A stretch of 64,000 nt of DNA from UBA5364 sp050259235 (GCA_050259235.1 JBLNAG010000006.1:8691-72690), one strand, 5' to 3'; counted from the first letter of the stretch, positions 50,065 to 58,951 are shown. A program made the numbers and translations. The notes: generated from the letters alone by a model not told the origin.

Positions 50065-51473
50065 CTGTATATATATTTAAATTTTATATCAATTCTAAGA
50101 GTTGGGTCTTGATATATTTCAGGAATAGACTTATCAAGTTTCTTTTCAAATTCATCTCTAGATATATATTCTTTTAGGTTTAAGAAAGAGATAATATTAT
50201 AATTAATACGATATCTAGAATAAACATCTATTTTTTGTTCACGGTAACTAGCATTAGTGGCGTTAAGGTCGGATACATCTTTAAATGATGTCCAATTTGT
50301 ATATCTGGTAATTTCAGAATCAATATAAGGATAATTTGTCGTAGCAGCTGATAAATAACTACTATTATACAATCTTCTTTGGGTTCCAGAATACCAGCGC
50401 CACATTTTATCTTGAAATGAATATATTTTTACACTATCTTTATAATCTTTTTTATATTTTTCTCCTGGACTATCAACTAAGTATTCACCGTTTTTCCAGA
50501 ATATTTTATTACCGTCTTTTTCATAAAACCAACGATAAGCAATTTTAGTAGTAATAATTCGATAGTCATATTCTGTAGGATAGTTTTGAGACCATTCGCT
50601 TGGAGCGGTTAGCATTTCGGTTGCACTATCTTTATTAGGGTAATTGGCAGGAGCTGTTGAAGAAAGAACGCTGTAATTATTTAAATTATATTTATAAAAT
50701 TTCCATTGTTTATCTCTATAACTATAATAATTTTTATTTTCAACTTCATAATTTATAATTTCGGCTTTATCATTTATTTTAGGTAATTGATTAGTATCTA
50801 ATGGTAAAAAGACATTATATTTTTCATCTTTTTTAGTTGATATCATACTACTTGGAAACCAATTTGACCAAGATGTAACATATTTTTCTAAGGTATAATA
50901 GTTATAATATGGGATAACATCAACGATTGCAACTTTATCATTATATTTATCAGTTTCCTTTGTCCATGAACTATAGCGTTTTTCAGTACTACAATAATCA
51001 CAATCAGTTATATTTAATGTCTGAATATATTTATCGTTAACTTTAGTGATTTTAACTGTCCCTTTGCATTCTTTATCATTAAATTTAATTGGTGATTCCT
51101 CTTTATACATATCTTCTAAATTAATATTAACAGATTCACCATTTAATGAAGGAATAATTTCTTTATTTTTAGCATATTCTAATGTTTTATCTTTAACTTT
51201 CTTTTCTATATCAGTACAATAACCATTCCTTACCGCAAAAAAACCAATTAAACCTGTAATTATTGATATAATTATTACTCCAATAGCAATATAAAATATA
51301 ATCTTTTTACTTTTTTGGGTTTTAATAGGATTTTCAATACTAGAAGTTGGTACTCCTAATAATTGAGTATTTGAAAATATAGGCTTTTTTACTACTGTTT
51401 GAGTATTTTTAGAACCTTTTGTTGATTTGAAACTACCTAATAATGTTTGAAAAAATTCCTTTAAAAATTCCAT
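50055..51473 (-). CDS. Trp/Tyr-rich membrane-anchored protein with duplicated modules
   Basis: A 472-residue protein with a basic cytoplasmic lead, one membrane segment (about 55-78) and a large external part. Two copies of a module are visible: YYSYRDKQWKFYKYN ... YPNKDSATEML ... SEWSQ ... YDYRI (about 245-305) and IYSFQDKMWRWYSGT ... YPYIDSEITRY ... TNWTS ... YSRYRI (about 350-440). Further WSNW and SSWT motifs lie earlier. No family recognised; it looks like a surface protein. GGAGGAAT precedes the ATG. Confidence 0.6.
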   Translation of the reverse strand: MEFLKEFFQTLLGSFKSTKGSKNTQTVVKKPIFSNTQLLGVPTSSIENPIKTQKSKKIIFYIAIGVIIISIITGLIGFFAVRNGYCTDIEKKVKDKTLEYAKNKEIIPSLNGESVNINLEDMYKEESPIKFNDKECKGTVKITKVNDKYIQTLNITDCDYCSTEKRYSSWTKETDKYNDKVAIVDVIPYYNYYTLEKYVTSWSNWFPSSMISTKKDEKYNVFLPLDTNQLPKINDKAEIINYEVENKNYYSYRDKQWKFYKYNLNNYSVLSSTAPANYPNKDSATEMLTAPSEWSQNYPTEYDYRIITTKIAYRWFYEKDGNKIFWKNGEYLVDSPGEKYKKDYKDSVKIYSFQDKMWRWYSGTQRRLYNSSYLSAATTNYPYIDSEITRYTNWTSFKDVSDLNATNASYREQKIDVYSRYRINYNIISFLNLKEYISRDEFEKKLDKSIPEIYQDPTLRIDIKFKYIYRKK

Positions 51474-51525
51474 TTTATTCCTCCATATATTGAATATAAT
51501 ATATCATAAATAATGTTTTTTTACA

Positions 51526-51553
51526 ATAAAAAAGAGATGATAAGTCATCTCTT
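51526..51553 (-). terminator. Terminator of the CotZ-like gene
   Basis: AAGAGATGA pairs exactly with TCATCTCTT, followed on the minus strand by T-run. Confidence 0.8.
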
Positions 51554-51554
51554 A

Positions 51555-52007
51555 CTAGACACATTCTACGAAAGTATCTGGCAAACATCTAAGGCAGCAA
51601 ACACAATTTAAGTTGACTGTGAAGAAAGAATTTGTTGCTACAAAAGGTTGTGCATGTTCACAAGTATCTGTGTTTGGAGCAAGAACTCTACAAGTAGCAC
51701 AGCAGTCATCTAATTTTTCAATTCTACAGACACAAGAAGTTTCTGTACATTCTGGTCCTTGACATGCGCTATCTTCTTTACTTATTGGCATACTTAATGG
51801 AGTACTGTTTGCTCCACAAAGATATAGTACTATAGGTCTTGTATTACAATTTATGGATGCCACATTACAACCTAAAAAGCCACGATCGCAAGTTTCTAAG
51901 CAAGTATCATTTTTACAAGCATTTTGTTGTAGAATTAATATCACTTTTAAAATCTCAGCGATACAATTGTCACATTCTGAACGTTCTACTTTATTATTGT
52001 TACACAT
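51555..52007 (-). CDS. CotY/CotZ-family spore coat protein
   Basis: A 150-residue cysteine-rich protein (over 20 Cys). The pattern follows Bacillus CotY/CotZ: a CxxCIAEILKVILILQQNA-type lead, ANSTPLSMP (family: STPLVAF), VCRIEKLDDCCATCRVL (family: FRVERVDDCCATL) and NSFFTVNLNCVCCLRCL at the end (family: VDLxCFCAIxCL). CotY/CotZ form disulfide-linked crystalline crust layers of spores. ATG 52007 is preferred over GTG 52016 because AGGGGTGG overlaps the latter. Confidence 0.85.
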   Translation of the reverse strand: MCNNNKVERSECDNCIAEILKVILILQQNACKNDTCLETCDRGFLGCNVASINCNTRPIVLYLCGANSTPLSMPISKEDSACQGPECTETSCVCRIEKLDDCCATCRVLAPNTDTCEHAQPFVATNSFFTVNLNCVCCLRCLPDTFVECV

Positions 52008-52182
52008 ATAATCCACCCCTTCATTTTATTTCACTAATAAGATATTCCTGCTTCCGAAAAAAGTGTGAATAATTAACCTATTTATTATTATATTATAAGT
52101 GTTTTATATGCAAGTTATAATAGATGACTATTTTTTTATTACATCACTAAACTTTTTACATATATTATAATGAGGTGATAAG

Positions 52183-52635
52183 ATGTATAAAGTATATCAA
52201 GTTATGCCCGGTGAAACCCTTGATTCGGTAGCAAAAAAATTAGGAACGACAATTGAAAAACTTATGGAGTTAAATGGTAACATTGTATTAACGCCAGGGA
52301 TGAATATAATAGTCCCTACCAGTGGTAATGATTTATTTAGGACACATACTGTAAAACAAGGAGACAACATGTATGCAATTGCAAAGACATATAATGCTAA
52401 GTATGAAGATTTGATTAAATTAAACGGGTTAAATAAAGAGGATTATATCTATCCAGGTCAAGAACTATTAATACCTAATGAGAATGTAGAAATATATATC
52501 ACTAAAGAGGGATCTACATTAAAAGATGCAACTTCTAGTCTTGGTGCCGATATTAATGGTCTATTAATGCAAAATGATACATTATACTTACAGCCAGATC
52601 AATTAATAGTTTATAAAAAAGAGAAAAACCTTTAA
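52183..52635 (+). CDS. LysM-domain protein
   Basis: A 150-residue protein with two clear LysM domains (about 3-46, YQVMPGETLDSVAKKLGTTIEKLMELNG; about 53-98, HTVKQGDNMYAIAKTYNAKYEDLIKLNG) and a third, diverged one. It has no signal peptide, like several spore-coat or cortex LysM proteins of the mother cell (for example SafA-type), so a spore role is plausible. Adjacent to the CotZ-like gene, divergently. GAGGTGAT precedes the ATG. Confidence 0.82.
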   Translation: MYKVYQVMPGETLDSVAKKLGTTIEKLMELNGNIVLTPGMNIIVPTSGNDLFRTHTVKQGDNMYAIAKTYNAKYEDLIKLNGLNKEDYIYPGQELLIPNENVEIYITKEGSTLKDATSSLGADINGLLMQNDTLYLQPDQLIVYKKEKNL

Positions 52636-52693
52636 AACTCTTTTTTTTTGAAATTGTTTAGTATATAATTAATGTAGCATGGAGTGATAACGA

Positions 52694-53125
52694 ATGAAAA
52701 AATTTTTGATAATTATTGCTACCTTAGTGGTAGTGTTTATAATATTGGTTCTTTTAATGGGAATAACTAAAGGTGAAGTCAAAGAAATAACTTTTGATGA
52801 CTATATCAATATGGTAGAAAAGAAAGAATCTTTTATTCTTTTTATAGGATCAAGAGATTGTCCTCATTGTATTGAATACAAAAGAACATTGGAAAGAGTA
52901 ATAAAAAATTACAAAGTAACTTTCAATTATTTGGACATAAAAAATTTATCAGATACTCAGATGAACAAATTAAATTCTAAAGTTAGATTTAGTGGTACAC
53001 CTACAACAGCCTTTATTGTCAAAGGGGAGGAAGAAAACACGTACAAGAGAATTGTTGGTTCAGAAGATTACGAATATATAGTTAAAAGATTAAAGGAAAC
53101 AGGATATATTAAAGGAGGAAAATAA
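52694..53125 (+). CDS. Membrane-anchored thioredoxin-like protein (CPHC)
   Basis: A 143-residue protein with an N-terminal membrane anchor (about 3-24) and a thioredoxin fold carrying CPHC (GSRDCPHCIEYKRTLER), the active-site form of DsbA-like oxidases, plus the cis-Pro loop SGTPTTAFIV. Likely an extracytoplasmic disulfide oxidase or isomerase. Its stop overlaps the start of the AAA+ gene by one base (TAATG). Confidence 0.8.
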   Translation: MKKFLIIIATLVVVFIILVLLMGITKGEVKEITFDDYINMVEKKESFILFIGSRDCPHCIEYKRTLERVIKNYKVTFNYLDIKNLSDTQMNKLNSKVRFSGTPTTAFIVKGEEENTYKRIVGSEDYEYIVKRLKETGYIKGGK

Positions 53126-54177
53126 TGAACAAAGAAATCGAGATAATTGATTTTAACAGTGGATCAGAAAAAAAAGTAAATAAAGCTAATCCATCTGAAG
53201 AATTGCATATTCTTCCTGAACTACCTGATAATTTAAAAATACTTAAAATGTATGGTGAAGACCTAACTACTAAAGAGTATATTACTAATCCTGCTATTGC
53301 AAGGGATTCGGAAATTAAAAAATTAATAATTGTATTATTAACTCCTGAAAAATCAGGATTATTAATAGGTAAACCTGGGATAGGTAAAACAGCGATTGTT
53401 GAAGGACTAGCTTATTTAATTCAAAGAAATTTAGTTCCTGTGGCGCTACAAGGTTATCGTATTATTAAAGTTGGATCCAATTCGTTAATAGGAAAGATGA
53501 GTGTTGGTGACAAGGAAGAAATGATTGTTACTATGCTAGTTGATGAACTTAAAACTCTATCAAAAACGATTATTTTTATAGATGAAGTTCACACGTTGAT
53601 TGGTGGATCTGGTGATGGACCAATGGATTTAGCTAACATTTTAAAACCGGCTCTTGATCGTGGAGATGTTAAAGCTATTGGAGCTACAACAACAATTGAA
53701 TATGAAACCTATGTTGTTAGAGATCGAGCTTTCCTAAGAAGATTTGATCGCATTGATGTAGAAGAACCAGATGAAGCAACTACTGTTAAAATACTAATGG
53801 GTTCATTGCCTAAGATTGAGAAAAAAACAGGTATTAAATTTAAATACAATGATTATATTACTGAAAAACTAATTGCTGCAATTGTAAGAGCAACCACTGA
53901 GTTTAAAAGAGTTTATGGACTAGCAGCTATGTATCCTGACGTTTCATTTTCAGTATTAACCCAAGCTTTTTCACACGCATTATTTAGAAATAATAATGAA
54001 GTTAATGTTGAAGATGTATATGATGCTATTAAAAACAGCAAAAGAATATATCCTGATAGTATTGTAAAGGAATTAGCAGCGTTTCGTGAACAATTTAAAG
54101 ATGAATGTGAAGAAGAACATATTATTTTACCAATTGTTAAACTAGAAGAAATTCAAAACAATGCAGAGAACTATTAA
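53125..54177 (+). CDS. Single-domain ClpA/ClpB-D1-type AAA+ ATPase
   Basis: A 350-residue protein with one Clp-type AAA+ domain: Walker A GKPGIGKTAIVEGLAYLI, Walker B TIIFIDEVHTLIGGSGDGPMDLANILKPAL, sensor IGATTTIEYE and arginine-finger FLRRFDRIDVEEP. It lacks the N-domain, middle domain, second AAA+ domain and ClpP loop of ClpA/ClpC/ClpB. The C-terminal lid is followed by an acidic tail. It may be a dedicated remodelling factor; the substrate is unknown. AAAGGAGG precedes the ATG. Operon with the CPHC protein. Confidence 0.82.
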   Translation: MNKEIEIIDFNSGSEKKVNKANPSEELHILPELPDNLKILKMYGEDLTTKEYITNPAIARDSEIKKLIIVLLTPEKSGLLIGKPGIGKTAIVEGLAYLIQRNLVPVALQGYRIIKVGSNSLIGKMSVGDKEEMIVTMLVDELKTLSKTIIFIDEVHTLIGGSGDGPMDLANILKPALDRGDVKAIGATTTIEYETYVVRDRAFLRRFDRIDVEEPDEATTVKILMGSLPKIEKKTGIKFKYNDYITEKLIAAIVRATTEFKRVYGLAAMYPDVSFSVLTQAFSHALFRNNNEVNVEDVYDAIKNSKRIYPDSIVKELAAFREQFKDECEEEHIILPIVKLEEIQNNAENY

Positions 54178-54190
54178 AGTTCTCTTTTAT
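54165..54190 (+). terminator. Terminator of the thioredoxin-AAA+ unit
   Basis: AGAGAACT pairs exactly with AGTTCTCT around a 5-base loop, followed by TTTAT; short T-tract. Confidence 0.75.
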
Positions 54191-54211
54191 GTCAAAAAAG
54201 CATATATTTTA

Positions 54212-54240
54212 TTGTAAAAAGACTATATTTATGGTAGAAT
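54212..54240 (+). promoter_or_regulatory. SigA-type promoter with extended -10
   Basis: TTGTAA (54212-54217), 17-base spacer, TAGAAT (54235-54240) preceded by TGG. Confidence 0.6.
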
Positions 54241-54266
54241 AATAGTAGAGAAGGTATGGTGATTAT

Positions 54267-54794
54267 ATGAGAGAAAAGAAAATACCTAAGAAGAATTATG
54301 CAATTTTAACATTAATTGCAATTTTAACTGTTTTGGGGTCCTTTTATTTAGCTTCTTGGTACAATGCTACAAAGGAATATTATATGAATAATTCAATTAT
54401 GACAGATTTTTTATCAGAAATTAATCCTGAGGAAATTGATAGTTATATTATGGATAATCCGGTAGCAGTTATCTACTTAGCATCTTCTAAAAACACAGAT
54501 ATTAGAAGTTTCGAAAAATCATTTAGAAAACTTATAAATGAAGAAGAAATAGAAGATAGTATCATTTATATGGATACTTATAAAATCACTGATAATAATT
54601 TCTATTCAAGTTTAAAAAATAGTTATTTTTCAGACGAATTAAAGTCAAGTAATATTTCTCTATCAGCTAATCCTAATATTATTGTGATTGAAGATCGAAA
54701 GATTGTTGATATATTAAGCAAACAAGATGATACGATAGAACTAAGAAATGCTAAAAATTTATTAATTAAATATGGAATAATAAATAATGATTAA
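54267..54794 (+). CDS. Membrane-anchored protein, possibly thioredoxin-like without cysteines
   Basis: A 175-residue protein with one N-terminal membrane segment (about 12-30) and an external domain whose pattern (NPVAVIYLASSKNTDIRSFEKSFRKLI ... IYMDTYKI ... SANPNIIVIEDRKIVDIL) follows a thioredoxin fold, but no active-site Cys remains. It overlaps trmL by 8 bases. GGTGAT precedes the ATG. Confidence 0.6.
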   Translation: MREKKIPKKNYAILTLIAILTVLGSFYLASWYNATKEYYMNNSIMTDFLSEINPEEIDSYIMDNPVAVIYLASSKNTDIRSFEKSFRKLINEEEIEDSIIYMDTYKITDNNFYSSLKNSYFSDELKSSNISLSANPNIIVIEDRKIVDILSKQDDTIELRNAKNLLIKYGIINND

Positions 54795-55296
54795 TATTGT
54801 ATTATACGAGCCTGAAATACCTCAAAATACAGGAAACATTATGCGAACTTGTGCTGGCACTAATACGAAACTTCATTTAATTGAACCACTAGGATTTAAT
54901 TTAAACGAAAAATCTATTAAAAGATCAGGTGTTAATTATATTGAACACTGTGATTATAAAGTATACAAAAGCTTTGATGACTTCGTAAGTAGTAACCCTG
55001 GACAATACTACTTTTTAACTAGATATGGCAAAAAACCACATACTTCATTTGATTATAGCAATAGTAATGAGAATATTTATTTAATTTTCGGTAAGGAAAG
55101 TACTGGTATACCTAAGAGTATTTTGCAGAAACATTTAGACCATTGTATGAGAATACCGATGAATAGTAATATTCGATCTCTTAATTTATCAAATGCAGTT
55201 GCAATTATGTTATACGAAGTTTTAAGACAACAAAATTATAATGATTTGTTAAAGACTGAACCTTTTAAGGGTGAAAACTATATCGAAGAATTATAG
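54787..55296 (+). CDS. trmL: tRNA (cytidine/uridine-34-2'-O)-methyltransferase TrmL
   Basis: A 169-residue SPOUT methyltransferase. NIVLYEPEIPQNTGNIMRTC, the knot segments IYLIFGKESTGIP and RIPMNSNIRSLNLSNAVAIMLYEVLRQ are diagnostic. Methylates the wobble base of tRNA-Leu with SAM. Normal length. It overlaps the upstream membrane-protein gene by 8 bases. Confidence 0.95.
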   Translation: MINIVLYEPEIPQNTGNIMRTCAGTNTKLHLIEPLGFNLNEKSIKRSGVNYIEHCDYKVYKSFDDFVSSNPGQYYFLTRYGKKPHTSFDYSNSNENIYLIFGKESTGIPKSILQKHLDHCMRIPMNSNIRSLNLSNAVAIMLYEVLRQQNYNDLLKTEPFKGENYIEEL

Positions 55297-55367
55297 AGAT
55301 AAAAAAGTGTTGAAAAAGCATACTAATAATGATAATATATATTTATAAGAATAAAGGGAGGATACCT

Positions 55368-56480
55368 ATGTTGGAATTTATCACGGAAAATCTTGTTTGG
55401 GTAGTTGTTACTGGTATAGTGATTATAATGACCTTTATAGGTTACTTAGCAGAAAAGACTGATTTCGGACGTAAAAGTATTGAAAGACGAGAACTAAGAG
55501 CTAAGAGAAGAACTGAAGAAAGGGAACGAGAAAAACAAGAAAAAATAGATAGACAAATTCAAAAAGAAAAAGAATTAGCTGAAAAAATAACTAATAAAGA
55601 AGAACCAACTGAAAAGGAATCAAAAAAAGAGTCAAAAAAGAAAAAAGGAAAAAATGAAGAACCAACAGAAATTCCAGTAATAATTCCAGTTGTACCGGAA
55701 ACTCCAACTCCAGTCCCTGTAGAAACTCCTAATATTCAAGAGTCAATGGAAGATTTAACTGCTCCACTAGCGCCTCCAACGATTCCGGTTGTACCTGTTG
55801 AACCTGAAGTTAGTCCAAATGTAGAACCAACTCCAGCTGACAATTTGGTTCCGGAAAATGTTGTCGCACCAGTTGAAGTATTTAATCCGGTTGTACCAGA
55901 AACTCCGGTTGAAACATTTGCGCCTGAAGTTAGTCCAAATATAGAACCAACTCCAGTTGACATTTCAGTTCCGGAAAATGTTGTAACGCCGGTAGAAACA
56001 TTTAATCCGGTTGTACCAATTGCACCTGAAGTTAGCGCAAATATAGAACCAACTCCAGCTGATAATTCAGTTCCGGAAAATGTTGTAACACCGGTAGAAA
56101 CATTTAATCCAATCGAAACATTTGCACCTGAAGTTAGTCCAAATATAGGACCAACTCCAGTTGATAATTTGGTTCCAGAAAATGGTGTAACGCCGGTAGA
56201 AACATTTAATCCAGTTGAAACATTTGCACCTGAAGTTAGTCCAAATATAGAACCAACTCCAGTTGATAATTCAGTTCTGGAAAATGTTGTAGCACCAGTT
56301 GAACCATTAACTCCAGTTGAAGTAATGGATATAAACCCAGCAATTGAAGAAAATAAAATTCCACAAGATATATCTACAATTATGCCAACAAATACACCGC
56401 TTCCTGATATTAATAATCTTCAAAATAATACAAATAATAATGAAGAAGTATCAGAAGATGATGATATATGGAAATTCTAG
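55368..56480 (+). CDS. Membrane-anchored proline-rich repeat protein
   Basis: A 370-residue protein: an N-terminal membrane segment (about 8-27), a highly charged helical stretch (about 30-105), then five tandem copies of a 33-37-residue unit of the form APEVSPNIEPTPVDNSVPEN followed by VVTPVETFNPV (DNA about 55800-56325), ending in an acidic tail EVSEDDDIWKF. The copies differ at few positions, so the array is recent or homogenised. Likely a rigid wall-spanning or cytoplasmic scaffold, not an enzyme. ATG 55368 is chosen for AGGGAGG; the longer frame from 55329 adds an unrelated lead. Confidence 0.7.
   Translation: MLEFITENLVWVVVTGIVIIMTFIGYLAEKTDFGRKSIERRELRAKRRTEEREREKQEKIDRQIQKEKELAEKITNKEEPTEKESKKESKKKKGKNEEPTEIPVIIPVVPETPTPVPVETPNIQESMEDLTAPLAPPTIPVVPVEPEVSPNVEPTPADNLVPENVVAPVEVFNPVVPETPVETFAPEVSPNIEPTPVDISVPENVVTPVETFNPVVPIAPEVSANIEPTPADNSVPENVVTPVETFNPIETFAPEVSPNIGPTPVDNLVPENGVTPVETFNPVETFAPEVSPNIEPTPVDNSVLENVVAPVEPLTPVEVMDINPAIEENKIPQDISTIMPTNTPLPDINNLQNNTNNNEEVSEDDDIWKF
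55800..56325 (+). repeat. Tandem coding repeat, five units of about 100-110 bases
   Basis: Each unit carries GAAGTTAGTCCAAATATAGA, CCAACTCCAGTTGA and GAAAATGTTGTA with few changes. It lies within the proline-rich protein gene and stays in frame. Confidence 0.8.
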
Positions 56481-56503
56481 GATAGCAAAACTATCCTTTT
56501 TTG
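56479..56503 (+). terminator. Terminator of the repeat-protein gene
   Basis: AGGATAG-CAAAA-CTATCCT followed by TTTTTG. Confidence 0.85.
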
Positions 56504-56541
56504 TTTCTTGAATAAAAGGTATTCTTAAAAAAATAAAAATA

Positions 56542-56550
56542 TGATATAAT
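56542..56550 (+). promoter_or_regulatory. Extended -10 promoter of cdaA-cdaR (TGATATAAT)
   Basis: 32 bases before the cdaA ATG; no clear -35. Confidence 0.55.
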
Positions 56551-56581
56551 CTATTATGTGATATATGGATGGAGGAATTAT

Positions 56582-57409
56582 ATGACTTTTGACGGAATTG
56601 TATTATTAATAAGGAAACTAATCGATGTATTAATTGTATGGATGGTTCTTTATTATGTATTAAAAAACTTAAGAAAAAATGTAAAAATGGTATTATTATT
56701 CAAAGGAATAATATTTATAATAATGTTGAAGTTAATAGGATATTTATTAAATTTAGTTACTATTAATTTCTTGTTAGATTATGTAATTGAATGGGCACCT
56801 ATTGCTTTAATAATTATTTTCCAACCAGAAATAAGAAACGTATTGGAGCAACTTGGTAGAAGTCAATTGTTAGGTAGACATAAAATTTTAACTGTTGATG
56901 AAAGAGAAAAAGTTGTTTATGAAATTATGGGTGCTGTTGAATACTTAAAAAAAATGCGTATTGGCGCACTAATTGTTATTGAAAGAGATAATAGCTTAAA
57001 TGACTACATTGAAAAATCCAAAAAGATATATGGAGATATATCAAGTGAGTTATTAATTTCTATTTTCTTCCCAAATAATCCTTTACATGATGGTGGATTA
57101 ATTATTCAAGGGGATAAGATTACTAGTGCAGGAGCTGTTTTCCCTACTAGTGATAACTTAAGAATAAGTAAGAGACTAGGAACTCGTCACCGTGCAGCTT
57201 TAGGAATTTCTGAAGAAACAGATTGTATTTCATTAATTGTTTCTGAAGAAACTGGAAGATTATCAATTGCTATTGCTGGCGAATTAAATTACAATTTAAC
57301 AATTGATGAATTTAAGATGATGTTATTAGATGAACTACGCCCTAAGAAGGAAGTAGTAGTAGATGAAGAGGGGGAAGCAAACGATGAAGAAAATAATGAA
57401 AGCGTTTAA
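56582..57409 (+). CDS. cdaA: Diadenylate cyclase CdaA
   Basis: A 275-residue protein with three N-terminal membrane segments and a DAC domain making c-di-AMP from two ATP: FQPEIRNVLEQLGR, NNPLHDGGLIIQG, AGAVFPTSDN, GTRHRAALGISEETD and VSEETGRLSIA. The DGA motif of most CdaA proteins reads DGG here; RHR is intact. The acidic tail is unusual. ATG 56582 is chosen for GGAGGAAT. It overlaps cdaR by 26 bases. The third gene of the usual cluster, glmM, is not next to it. Confidence 0.94.
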   Translation: MTFDGIVLLIRKLIDVLIVWMVLYYVLKNLRKNVKMVLLFKGIIFIIMLKLIGYLLNLVTINFLLDYVIEWAPIALIIIFQPEIRNVLEQLGRSQLLGRHKILTVDEREKVVYEIMGAVEYLKKMRIGALIVIERDNSLNDYIEKSKKIYGDISSELLISIFFPNNPLHDGGLIIQGDKITSAGAVFPTSDNLRISKRLGTRHRAALGISEETDCISLIVSEETGRLSIAIAGELNYNLTIDEFKMMLLDELRPKKEVVVDEEGEANDEENNESV

Positions 57410-58739
57410 GACCTTTTTCAAGAAAATAGCTAGATTTGCAGATGTATATATTATTAATCCTATTACTAAATTAGTTGTTAGTATAACAGGAAATTTTGAA
57501 AAATCAGGTAAAAAGTTTGAAAATTGGCTATCAAAAGCTAATACACTATTATATATATCTTTGTTTCTAGCAGTATTAATATTTGTGATTATTGATCAAA
57601 AAATAGTTACATTTAACGAAAGTTCTGCGGAAGTGTTAAAATCACAACCAGTAAATGTACTATATAATGAAGAAGCGTATGTTATTGAAGGTTTGCCTGA
57701 AACAGTTGATATCACATTAATAGGAAGCAAGACTGACTTATTTATAGCTAAGCAATCTCCTTCATTTGATATTCAAATTGATTTAACCGGTTTAAAACCG
57801 GGGACTCATAAGGTTAATATTAAATATAGTCAAGCATTAACTAATCTTGACTATATGGTTAATCCTTCGGTTGCAACTGTTATCATATATGATAAGGTAT
57901 CAAAATCTAGTAGTTTAACTGTTGATGTTTTAAATCAAGATAAGTTAGATCCTAAAATGGTTATTGATGATGTTAGCGTTGATAGTGACAAAGTTGTTAT
58001 TAAAGGCGCAGAATATCAATTAGAAAGAGTAGCTAATGTTAAAGCGTTAGTTGATATTAATAATTTAGTTGATCAAAAAGTTGGAAAACACACTTTGAAA
58101 AATGTTCCATTAGTAGCTTATGATCAAAATGGTAATGTGGTTGATATTGAAATTGTCCCTTCAACAATTACTGCTGAAGTTAATATAACTTCACCAAGTA
58201 AGGAAATTCCAATTAAGGTAATTCCAGTTGGGACTGTAGCTTTTGGTAAAGCTATTAGTTCAATTGAAGCTAGTGCTTCTAAAGTAACTGTTTATGGTGC
58301 TGAAGAAGTGTTGGATAAATTAAATTATATACCACTAGAAATTGATGTTAACAATCTTAAAGCTAATAAACAATGGAAACTAGAACTTGAAAAACCAGTT
58401 GGAGTTAAATCAATGTCAGTTAATAGTATTACTATTGATGTTAAACTAGATTCCGTTGCTGATAGAAATATTGAACACGTCAAGATAGAAAGACGTAATT
58501 TGGGTGAAAATTACGACGTTAGTGCAATGAGCGCTGGCGATGTTGAAGTTACAGTTAATATTAAAGGTGTTGAATCAGTATTAAAAGATATAACAGCTGA
58601 AGATATTGTAGCTTATGTAGATTTAAAAGGCTTAGGTGAAGGTACACATGAAGTTGAGGTAATGGTCGAAGGAACTGATCCTCGTATTCAATATCTATCT
58701 AAAACTAAGAAAGTAACCCTTAAAATAGTTAAAAAGTAG
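57384..58739 (+). CDS. cdaR: CdaA regulator CdaR (YbbR repeats)
   Basis: A 451-residue protein with one membrane segment (about 47-67) and about four external YbbR-like repeats (for example VIEGLPETVDITLIGSKTDL; VVIKGAEYQLERVANVKALVDI; VTVYGAEEVLDKLNYIPLEIDV). Known role: binds and modulates CdaA at the membrane. ATG 57384 lies 8 bases after AGAGGGGG inside cdaA. Confidence 0.92.
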   Translation: MKKIMKAFKTFFKKIARFADVYIINPITKLVVSITGNFEKSGKKFENWLSKANTLLYISLFLAVLIFVIIDQKIVTFNESSAEVLKSQPVNVLYNEEAYVIEGLPETVDITLIGSKTDLFIAKQSPSFDIQIDLTGLKPGTHKVNIKYSQALTNLDYMVNPSVATVIIYDKVSKSSSLTVDVLNQDKLDPKMVIDDVSVDSDKVVIKGAEYQLERVANVKALVDINNLVDQKVGKHTLKNVPLVAYDQNGNVVDIEIVPSTITAEVNITSPSKEIPIKVIPVGTVAFGKAISSIEASASKVTVYGAEEVLDKLNYIPLEIDVNNLKANKQWKLELEKPVGVKSMSVNSITIDVKLDSVADRNIEHVKIERRNLGENYDVSAMSAGDVEVTVNIKGVESVLKDITAEDIVAYVDLKGLGEGTHEVEVMVEGTDPRIQYLSKTKKVTLKIVKK

Positions 58740-58756
58740 CATATGCTACTTTTTTA
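58731..58756. terminator. Bidirectional terminator after cdaR
   Basis: AAAAAGTAGC-ATAT-GCTACTTTTT, overlapping the cdaR stop; also serves the DUF378 gene on the minus strand. Confidence 0.85.
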
Positions 58757-58951
58757 TTTTTCAATATGATTAAAAAGGATTCCTAAATTTATTAATCCAG
58801 CAATACCGACAAGAGTATAAACAAATCTAGTTATTGTTGTTGTTTCGCCGAAAAGATAAGCGACTAGGTTAAAATCGGCAATACCAATTAGTCCCCAATT
58901 AATTGCTCCGATAATAGTAATAACGAGAGCAGTTTTTTGCAATGTCTCCAT
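58754..58951 (-). CDS. DUF378 membrane protein
   Basis: A 65-residue protein of two membrane segments with the DUF378 core ITIIGAINWGLIGIADFNLVAYLFG and VYTLVGIAGLINL. Function unknown; common in spore formers. AAGGAGAAT precedes the ATG. Confidence 0.9.
   Translation of the reverse strand: METLQKTALVITIIGAINWGLIGIADFNLVAYLFGETTTITRFVYTLVGIAGLINLGILFNHIEK

Noticed and set aside
55800..56325. CRISPR-like array
   Set aside because: The repeated units are about 100 bases, lie in frame within a protein and have no unique spacers.
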